NCBI GenBank assembly: GCA_017958845.1
Contig: JAGDBW010000038.1
Location: forward strand, 1-19,906
Direction: 5' to 3'
DNA from: Clostridia bacterium
GTDB lineage: Bacteria; Bacillota; Clostridia; Oscillospirales; CAG-272
Length of the DNA stretch: 19,906 nt
Of the stretch, positions 15,134 to 19,906 are shown piece by piece. The translations under genes were made by a program, and so were the position numbers. Below the pieces are notes generated by a model. It saw nothing but the letters and a program-made list of their open reading frames with translations, was not told where the DNA came from and did not search any database. Positions within the stretch are counted from its first letter, which is position 1. Every line of letters begins with the position of its first letter.

Positions 15134-15430
15134 TTAGTTCATACCGTCGAAGAACGGGACGGTCTTGGACTTTTCGGTGAGGGTGACGATGGCCTTTTTC
15201 CACTCTCTGGTGTACCCGAAATGGTAGCCCATCCGCTTCGGCTTTTTCTTCATGTTGATGACGCGAACGTCGGCGACCCGTGTGCCGGCGTACATCTCCT
15301 CGACCGCGTGGGCGATCTCGGGTTTGGTGGCGTCGGAGCGCACCTCGAAGGAGTAGCGTTTGGAGGCGGTGCCGTCCATGCTCTTTTCGGTGATGAGCGG
15401 TCTGACGATGATATCGGCAACGTGCTTCAT
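15134..15430 (-). CDS. rplW: 50S ribosomal protein L23
   Basis: L23 surrounds the tunnel exit and is the main docking point for trigger factor and the signal recognition particle. The 98-residue protein has [14 protein letters not shown] near the N-terminus, the [20 protein letters not shown] core and the long basic loop [24 protein letters not shown] in two adjacent parts. Its ATG overlaps the rplD stop in an ATGA junction, so translation is probably coupled to L4. Confidence 0.98.
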   Translation of the reverse strand: MKHVADIIVRPLITEKSMDGTASKRYSFEVRSDATKPEIAHAVEEMYAGTRVADVRVINMKKKPKRMGYHFGYTREWKKAIVTLTEKSKTVPFFDGMN

Positions 15431-16053
15431 TGTTGATAGACCTCCTCGATCTTTTCGACCGCCTCTCTGGCCATGATGAGTGTCCCCGCGTTGAGGATGT
15501 CATAGACGTTGAGAGAGCAGGTCACCGTGGTCTTGACGCCCGGGATGTTGTCGCAGCTCTTGATCACATAGGAATCGACAGCGGGCAGGACGATCAGCGC
15601 CTTTTTGGCGGAGCCGAGGGCCTCGAGCATGGCGACCATGGCTTTGGTCTTGTATTGTTCGGTCTTGATGCTGTCGACGACGATCAGCTGATTTTCTTGT
15701 ACTTTGGAAGACAGGGCGCTGAACAGGGCGTTCTGTCTGACCTTTTTGTTGACGGAGACGCGGTAGGAACGGGGTTTGGGGCCGAGGGCGACGCCACCGT
15801 GCGTCCACTGAGGCGCGCGGGTGCTGCCCTGTCTGGCGTGGCCGGTCCCTTTTTGCTTCCACGGTTTCTTTCCGCCGCCGCTGACCTCGGTTCTGGTCAG
15901 GGTGGACTGGGTGCCCTGTCTCTGGTTGAGCAGGTAGGCTCGCACGACGGTGTGGAGGACGGCCTCGTTGACTGTGGCGCCGAAAACTCTGTCGGAGAGG
16001 GTGAGCTGACCGACTTCTTTGCCCGTCATGTCAAAAACTTTTACGTTCGGCAT
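15427..16053 (-). CDS. rplD: 50S ribosomal protein L4
   Basis: L4 binds domain I of 23S rRNA and sends a loop into the exit tunnel opposite L22. The 208-residue protein has the tunnel loop with TRTEVSGGGKKPWKQKGTGH and ARQGSTRAPQWTHGGVALGP, the most conserved part of the family, and the C-terminal alpha/beta domain. In E. coli L4 represses its own operon by binding the S10 leader; here the long rpsJ leader would be the place to look for such control. It starts 18 nt after rplC and overlaps rplW by 4 nt. Confidence 0.98.
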   Translation of the reverse strand: MPNVKVFDMTGKEVGQLTLSDRVFGATVNEAVLHTVVRAYLLNQRQGTQSTLTRTEVSGGGKKPWKQKGTGHARQGSTRAPQWTHGGVALGPKPRSYRVSVNKKVRQNALFSALSSKVQENQLIVVDSIKTEQYKTKAMVAMLEALGSAKKALIVLPAVDSYVIKSCDNIPGVKTTVTCSLNVYDILNAGTLIMAREAVEKIEEVYQQ

Positions 16054-16071
16054 TCTTGTTTCCTCCTTCCG

Positions 16072-16704
16072 TTATGCTTTTACCGAATCGCGGATGAACA
16101 CGATCCCGCCTCTGGCGCCGGGGACGGCTCCCTTGACGGCGATGAGGTTCTTTTCCGCATCGATCTTGACGACTGCGAGATTGAGGATGGTGACCTGTTC
16201 GTTGCCGTACTGGCCGGCCATCTTCTTGTTTTTGTAGACGCGGGACGGCGTGGAGTTGGCGCCCATGGAGCCCACCTGACGGTGGATCGGGCCGGTGCCG
16301 TGCGTCATGCGCAGGATGTGGTGACCCCATCTCTTGACGGCGCCGGTGTAGCCGCGGCCTTTGGTCATTCCGGTGATGTCGACCTTTTCGCCGGAGGCGA
16401 AGGTATCGACGGAAATGACGTCGCCGGCGCTGTAGGCGCTGCAGTCGTCGAGACGGAATTCTTTGAGGTGTCTCTTGGGAGTGGTGCCGGTCTTTTTGAA
16501 GTGGCCGAGCTGCGGTTTGGGCGTGTGCTTTTCGGTCACGTCAAGGAAGGCGAGCTGGAGCGCATCGTAGCCGTCGGTGTCGACGGTCTTCTTTTGGGTG
16601 ACCGTGCAAGGGCCCGCTTCGATGAGGGTGACGGGGATGACGTTCCCTTTTTCATCGAAGACCTGCGTCATGCCGAGCTTCTTGCCGATGATGCCTTTTT
16701 TCAT
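16072..16704 (-). CDS. rplC: 50S ribosomal protein L3
   Basis: L3 is an early 50S assembly protein whose central loop reaches the peptidyl transferase centre. The 210-residue protein opens with MKKGIIGKKLGMTQVFDEKG. The loop region reads GMTKGRGYTGAVKRWG, then HILRMTHGTGPIHRQVGSMG and STPSRVYKNKKMAGQYG. The KRWG...THGTG version differs from the KRHGF...SHGS form of proteobacteria and Bacillus and is, from memory, the variant of many Clostridia. The ATG follows GGAGGAAACA. It is separated from rpsJ by an unusually long 106 nt. Confidence 0.97.
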   Translation of the reverse strand: MKKGIIGKKLGMTQVFDEKGNVIPVTLIEAGPCTVTQKKTVDTDGYDALQLAFLDVTEKHTPKPQLGHFKKTGTTPKRHLKEFRLDDCSAYSAGDVISVDTFASGEKVDITGMTKGRGYTGAVKRWGHHILRMTHGTGPIHRQVGSMGANSTPSRVYKNKKMAGQYGNEQVTILNLAVVKIDAEKNLIAVKGAVPGARGGIVFIRDSVKA

Positions 16705-16770
16705 TGTTTCCTCCGGTTATTGGTTGACGCCTTGGATTATCGGTAGACCGACGACGTCAACTTGACCTTT

Positions 16771-16797
16771 CGATCGCGAGGGGGCGCCTCGCGGTCG
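16771..16797 (-). other. GC hairpin in the rpsJ-rplC spacer
   Basis: CGATCGCGAGG (16771-16781) pairs with CCTCGCGGTCG (16787-16797) around a five-base loop, with one C-A mismatch on the transcribed strand. It starts 13 nt after the rpsJ stop. No U tract follows on the minus strand, so it is not an ordinary terminator. It may be a processing or attenuation element that sets rpsJ apart from the rest of the operon. Confidence 0.6.
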
Positions 16798-16810
16798 GGG
16801 TGTGCGGGTG

Positions 16811-17122
16811 TCAGGCTTTGACGATCTCGATCTCCACGCCGGCAGGCAGCTCGACGCCCATGAGGGCTTCGACCGTCTTGGCCTGCGGGTTGAGGATGTC
16901 GATCAGTCTCTTGTGGGTGCGGAGCTCAAACTGCTCGCGGCTGTCCTTGTATTTGTGGACGGCGCGCAGGATGGTGATGATCTCCTTTTTGGTGGGGAGC
17001 GGGATGGGGCCGGAGACGGCGTTCCCGTTTCGCTTGGCGATCTCGACGATCTTGGCGGCGGCGGCGTCGACGAGCGCGTGATCGTAGCTCTTGAGTTTGA
17101 CTCTGATTTTTTCGTTGGCCAT
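16811..17122 (-). CDS. rpsJ: 30S ribosomal protein S10
   Basis: S10 is part of the 30S head and, as NusE, links ribosome and transcription by binding NusB and NusG. The 103 residues begin [19 protein letters not shown] and include the signature [30 protein letters not shown] in adjacent parts, then [14 protein letters not shown]. It is the first gene of the merged S10-spc-alpha operon, preceded by GGAGGAATCACC and a leader of about 230 nt. The usual upstream str operon (rpsL, rpsG, fusA, tuf) is not present before the divergent gene. Confidence 0.99.
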   Translation of the reverse strand: MANEKIRVKLKSYDHALVDAAAAKIVEIAKRNGNAVSGPIPLPTKKEIITILRAVHKYKDSREQFELRTHKRLIDILNPQAKTVEALMGVELPAGVEIEIVKA

Positions 17123-17356
17123 GGTGATTCCTCCTTGTTTTTGGGAGGGCGATTGTCTTCACACCGTGTCGGGCGTATCTTTTTGACCCGAAGGAAAGAG
17201 GGGCGCGTTCCGCCGCCGGAACACGGACCCCGATCACGTACAGTGTGTAGGCGGGCGCTTGTCTCCGCCTGTGTTCTGTCGCCCGGTTGTCGGACATACT
17301 CCGCGAAAATTCCCTGTATTTCTACAGCAACCTCTCGCTTCAACGCATATCAAGCT
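17123..17356 (-). promoter_or_regulatory. Long structured 5' leader of the S10 operon
   Basis: About 230 nt separate the predicted transcription start from the rpsJ ATG. On the minus strand the leader contains CTGTA-GAAA-TACAG, a stem closed by a GNRA tetraloop (near 17326-17313). Downstream are AGGCGG pairing with CCGCCT and GTTCCG-GCGG-CGGAAC. No obvious U-tract terminator is present. S10-operon leaders are known sites of ribosomal-protein control in other bacteria. I cannot assign this one to a named family from sequence alone. Confidence 0.6.
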
Positions 17357-17361
17357 CGTCT

Positions 17362-17390
17362 ATTATACTATATGGTTGGTCGATTTTCAA
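17362..17390 (-). promoter_or_regulatory. Sigma-A promoter of the S10-spc-alpha operon
   Basis: On the minus strand TTGAAA (17390-17385) and TATAAT (17367-17362) are separated by exactly 17 bases. Upstream of the -35 box lies GAAAAAAC preceded by a run of A, an UP-element-like tract. The predicted start is near 17355. No other promoter of this quality is seen between here and rplQ, so it probably drives all 31 genes. Confidence 0.9.
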
Positions 17391-17822
17391 GTTTTTTCTT
17401 TTTTTCATGAAAAAATGTGTGTAGAAATTTTTGCTTTGTTTGGCGGTTTCTTTGTGGATGTTGCACAAAGCGGGGCGATTTTGGCTCTTTTGACGGGCGG
17501 GAGGCGGATATTTTTGAGCGGCGGTGGCGGTTGTTCATAGTTTGTTCACGATTGGCGGCTATAATGGAACGGGAAAGCCGATGCGGTTTTCTTCCTTTAT
17601 ATATTATAAAGCGTCGGCGCGGCGCCGGGAGGCGTCCGGAAAGCGGCGGGCAACCGACCGCCCCCGTGTGTGCCGGAAGCGCCCTGCCCTGCCGATCGGG
17701 GCGGCGCGGACGGCTCGTCCGCGGCTCTCTGACGCGCCCGACGGTCGCCGGTGCGCGCAACGCTTCCTTTTTTATTTATATCGGATCCGATCGTATGTCG
17801 GATGATCCGCTCGGAGGGACCC
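17391..17822. other. Divergent spacer upstream of the membrane-protein gene
   Basis: Its left end holds the A/T-rich tract behind the S10 promoter, including a 16-bp perfect palindrome TTTTTTCATGAAAAAA (17400-17415). Further right are a dyad CTTTGTG-N7-CACAAAG (17450-17470), two direct TTGTTCA repeats 11 bp apart (17531-17537, 17542-17548), TATAAT on the plus strand (17560-17565), an 8-bp hairpin (17705-17723) and the palindrome ATCGGATCCGAT (17780-17791). Open frames here lack ribosome binding sites and recognisable sequence, so I call no gene. Confidence 0.5.
17560..17565 (+). promoter_or_regulatory. Possible -10 box for the membrane-protein gene
   Basis: TATAAT lies on the plus strand 257 bp before the start codon of the gene at 17823. 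No good -35 hexamer is found 16-18 bp upstream; TTGTTC at 17542 is only 12 bp away. The two TTGTTCA repeats just upstream might be activator or repressor half-sites. Weak call. Confidence 0.3.
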
Positions 17823-18719
17823 ATGAAACGATATCTGCTGTTTGACACTCTGTACGCGGTGGGGGCGGCCGTCATGACGGTGGCGCTGACCTGCCTGCGC
17901 ATCGCCGCGTCCGTGGACGGTTATGACGCCGGGGTGGGCTATTTTGCCTCCGGGAACGGCTACCACGTCGCCGCGGTGGCGCTGACGCTCTGCGCGCTGG
18001 TCGCGGCCCTCGTGTCGTCGGTGCTGTCCTGCGTAGGGCGGGTCGCCGTCGGCGGAGACCCATTCGGCGCGCGGATCGCCGCCGTGGTGACCGGGACGGT
18101 CACCCTGTTCTTTGCCCTGACGCAGCTGGTGACGGGCATCTCTTTCGGACATCGGGCGGGCGTCTGCCTCTTTGTGGCCGTGATCCTCCTCCTGCCGGGG
18201 GTGGCCTACTATGTGCTGACGTATCTGGCGACCCTGCACCGGGATCTGCTGCGGGCCGTGGGAGCGATGTGTCTGGTGGTGTTTTCGGTCTTTTATGTCT
18301 TTCACTACTACTTTTCTTTTGATATGCCGTTCAACGGCGACCTCAAGATCCTGCACATCGTCGCGGTGCTGTCCATGATGCTCTTTTATCTCTCCGAGGC
18401 CAAGCGGTCGCTACATTTGCCGAGGGGGATCTGGGGTCGGTTTTTTGCCACTTGCTGCTTTTTGCTGGCGTGCAGCGTGGGGGTGTCCGAGCTCTTTGAC
18501 TTTTTTGTAGACAAGTCGGCCACCTTTGAGGACTTTTCTCACGGGCTGCTGCTCGCGGTGACGGGGCTGTATGCCTTTGTGCGGCTGCTGGTGGAGCGCC
18601 AGACTGTCCCCACGGCCGAAAAGACCGGCGCGCTGGCATCGCGCAGCGAGACGATCGACGCGCCGCCGGAGCAGACCGACGCAAAAGAGGACTCCGCGGA
18701 GCAGAACGGGCAAACGTGA
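17823..18719 (+). CDS. Unrecognised integral membrane protein, eight predicted segments
   Basis: I do not recognise a functional family. The 298-residue product starts MKRYLLFDTLYAVGAAVMT behind a good GGAGGGACCC ribosome binding site, which decides this ATG over an upstream in-frame start. Eight hydrophobic segments are visible at about 8-28, 48-70, 83-106, 112-136, 144-164, 173-191, 205-226 and 237-257. A hydrophilic Glu/Asp/Gln/Thr-rich tail (258-298) is probably cytoplasmic. No transporter, kinase or protease motif is seen. The FHYYFSFDMPFNGDLKI loop before segment six and two adjacent cysteines (C211, C212) stand out. From memory, similar membrane proteins of unknown role occur in Oscillospirales, but this needs a search. 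It is divergent from rpsJ and upstream of polA, with a terminator between. Confidence 0.85.
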   Translation: MKRYLLFDTLYAVGAAVMTVALTCLRIAASVDGYDAGVGYFASGNGYHVAAVALTLCALVAALVSSVLSCVGRVAVGGDPFGARIAAVVTGTVTLFFALTQLVTGISFGHRAGVCLFVAVILLLPGVAYYVLTYLATLHRDLLRAVGAMCLVVFSVFYVFHYYFSFDMPFNGDLKILHIVAVLSMMLFYLSEAKRSLHLPRGIWGRFFATCCFLLACSVGVSELFDFFVDKSATFEDFSHGLLLAVTGLYAFVRLLVERQTVPTAEKTGALASRSETIDAPPEQTDAKEDSAEQNGQT

Positions 18720-18792
18720 CAGACGGGCATGCGTCCCGACCGCCGCTCAGGCGATCGTCCCGTGGCCGCGGAACTCCGGTGAAAAAAACTCT

Positions 18793-18828
18793 CCCCGTGT
18801 TTGTCCGACGGACGGCACGGGGTATTTT
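18793..18828 (+). terminator. Hairpin terminator between the membrane-protein gene and polA
   Basis: CCCCGTG (18793-18799) pairs with CACGGGG (18816-18822), enclosing a second stem GTCC-GAC-GGAC. The plus-strand tail is TATTTTCC. On the other side a seven-A run gives a T tract for the minus strand, so the element could be bidirectional. It begins 73 bp after the membrane-protein stop. Confidence 0.72.
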
Positions 18829-18936
18829 CCAAACAGGCGAGGTCGAGTATGACCGTCGGGTATGTCCGCTGTTTTTGGCTTTTTGACGGGGGTTTTTGAC
18901 TTTTCGGCTGTTTGAGATCATTTTTGGTGAGGGTTT

Positions 18937-19906
18937 ATGCAAAAGATTTTGGTCGTTGACGGGAGCAGTATCATCCACCGCGCCTTTTTTGGAATGCGGC
19001 TGCTGCAGACGCAGAGCGGCAAATATACCAACGCGGTCTACGGGACGGTCTCCATCATCAAGCGACAGATGGACGCGCTGGCGCCGGACGTGGCGGCGGT
19101 GGCGTTTGACCTGCGGGGGCCGACATTCAGGCATTTGATGTATCCCGGATACAAGGAAGGACGCCGGCCTACCCCGCCGGAGCTGTCGGCTCAGTTTGAG
19201 GATACCAAGGCGTGTCTCTCTATGATGGGGCTGCACGTGCTGGAGCTGGAGGGCTGGGAGGCCGACGACATCCAGGGGACGGTGGCCCGTATGGCCGCCG
19301 ACCTGCCCGACGCGCACGCCTACATCCTCTCGGGCGACCGGGATCTGCTGCAGCTCATCGACGAACGCACGACCGTGCTGCTGGCCTCCAATCACGAGAC
19401 CGAGGCGTATGACGCCGACGCGTTTTTCGGCCGTTTTGGCATCCGGCCCGACCAGTACGTGGACGCAAAGGCGCTGATGGGCGACGCCTCCGACCGCATC
19501 CCCGGCGTGCCGGGGATCGGCGAGAAGACGGCGCTGAAGCTGATCGCCCTCTTCGGGTCCCTCGACGGCGTCTACGACGCGCTGGCGCGCCTCGACACAC
19601 TCGATCCGGAGCGGCGCAAAGCTCTGCCGGACGGCGTGTGCCGCAAGCTGACCGAGGGGCGTGACTCTGCCCTGCTCTCCCGGGACCTCGCGCGTATCCG
19701 CTGCGACGCGCCCCTGGGGCTCACGCCCGACGATCTGCGCACAACGCCGGTCGATCGGACGGGGTTGTACCGGCTGTTTGTGGAGTTGGAGTTCCGCTCC
19801 CTGCTCTCCAAGTTCCGGCTCTCCGCGCCGGCGGACGACGCGCCCGGATCGGGCGGCGCCGCCGAGGCAAACAAGGCCGCCGCGCAAACGGGCGCGGACA
19901 GATCGG
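18937..19906 (+). CDS. polA: DNA polymerase I, 5' part (5'-3' exonuclease domain; cut by the window end)
   Basis: The visible 323 residues form a 5'-nuclease domain that removes RNA primers and flaps during repair and Okazaki-fragment processing. D8 in ILVVDGSS is the first metal ligand. YKEGRRPTPPEL (72-83) is the clamp region. EADDIQGT (108-115) and LSGDRDLLQLID (131-142) carry acidic metal ligands. GDASDRIPGVPGIGEKTA (182-199) is the helix-hairpin-helix. The ATG follows GGTGAGG. The sequence leaves the domain near residue 295 into an Ala/Gly/Asp-rich linker, suggesting that polymerase domains follow outside the window. A stand-alone exonuclease cannot be excluded. Confidence 0.93.
   Translation, partial: MQKILVVDGSSIIHRAFFGMRLLQTQSGKYTNAVYGTVSIIKRQMDALAPDVAAVAFDLRGPTFRHLMYPGYKEGRRPTPPELSAQFEDTKACLSMMGLHVLELEGWEADDIQGTVARMAADLPDAHAYILSGDRDLLQLIDERTTVLLASNHETEAYDADAFFGRFGIRPDQYVDAKALMGDASDRIPGVPGIGEKTALKLIALFGSLDGVYDALARLDTLDPERRKALPDGVCRKLTEGRDSALLSRDLARIRCDAPLGLTPDDLRTTPVDRTGLYRLFVELEFRSLLSKFRLSAPADDAPGSGGAAEANKAAAQTGADRS

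Noticed and set aside
16735..16775. Internal promoter ahead of rplC (TTGACG with GATAAT)
   Set aside because: The hexamers are only 13 bp apart; no pairing with acceptable spacing is present.
16903..17343. Possible leader peptide or gene in the S10 leader running into rpsJ
   Set aside because: It needs a TTG start without a ribosome binding site, has no recognisable sequence and overlaps rpsJ in another frame. The leader looks like structured RNA.
17705..17775. Terminator-like hairpin (GCGGACG/CGTCCGC) followed at a distance by T-rich sequence
   Set aside because: The T run begins about 45 bp after the stem, too far for intrinsic termination, and no plus-strand gene precedes it.
17417..17845. 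Plus-strand open frames in the divergent spacer
   Set aside because: No ribosome binding site, mixed composition following the GC-rich DNA, and overlap with the well-started gene at 17823.
18883..18924. polA promoter with TTGACG or TTGACT as the -35 box
   Set aside because: No acceptable -10 hexamer occurs 16-18 bp downstream of either; the true start cannot be placed from sequence.
18343..19887. Open frame of 514 codons on the minus strand opposite polA and the membrane-protein gene
   Set aside because: It crosses a terminator and two genes on the other strand, is rich in Arg, and matches nothing recognisable, while polA in the opposite direction is unmistakable.
1..19906. CRISPR arrays, transposases, phage or defence genes, tRNA and rRNA
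   Set aside because: I read both strands for repeat arrays, tRNA-like cloverleafs and mobile-element proteins and found none; essentially the whole window is accounted for by housekeeping genes and their control regions.

Overview
The window is a GC-rich bacterial chromosome segment. It is dominated by the merged S10, spc and alpha ribosomal-protein operons, which read leftward on the minus strand. Gene order from rpsJ to rplQ, with rpsD between rpsK and rpoA and adk-map-infA-rpmJ inside the run, is the arrangement of the class Clostridia. The four-cysteine S14, zinc-type S4, L36 and adenylate kinase, AGGAGG ribosome binding sites and an L10 leader of the Firmicutes type agree. An uncultured high-GC member near Oscillospirales or Christensenellales is my inference; no 16S gene is present to test it.

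Layout, right to left. At the right edge on the plus strand lies the 5' part of a DNA polymerase I gene (18937 to the end). It is preceded by an unrecognised eight-segment membrane protein gene (17823-18719) with a hairpin terminator between them. A 700-bp divergent spacer follows. On the minus side it carries a near-consensus promoter with an A-rich upstream tract and a structured leader of about 230 nt. The leader feeds 31 genes: rpsJ, rplC, rplD, rplW, rplB, rpsS, rplV, rpsC, rplP, rpmC, rpsQ, rplN, rplX, rplE, rpsN (zinc type), rpsH, rplF, rplR, rpsE, rpmD, rplO, secY, adk, map, infA, rpmJ, rpsM, rpsK, rpsD, rpoA, rplQ. Most junctions are 1-60 nt and several overlap or abut, so translational coupling is likely.

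Immediately after rplQ, where Clostridia usually carry ecfA, truA, rplM and rpsI genes, is a separate rplJ-rplL unit. It has a perfect TTGACA-17-TATAAT promoter and an L10 leader with an attenuator hairpin. The unit ends in two terminator hairpins. Between them lies an exact 24-bp copy of the 3' end of rplL. The stalk operon is therefore detached from its usual rplK-rplA upstream genes, and no rpoB starts within the 160 bp left of rplL.

Together these genes make roughly half of the ribosome's core proteins, the alpha subunit of RNA polymerase, initiation factor 1, the Sec channel, methionine aminopeptidase and adenylate kinase. I found no CRISPR array, transposase, phage gene, tRNA, rRNA or defence system. 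The least ordinary parts are the regulatory architecture (S10 leader, GC hairpins in long intercistronic gaps, relocated L10 unit, rplL tail duplication), the long charged tails on S3 and L10, and the unknown membrane protein.
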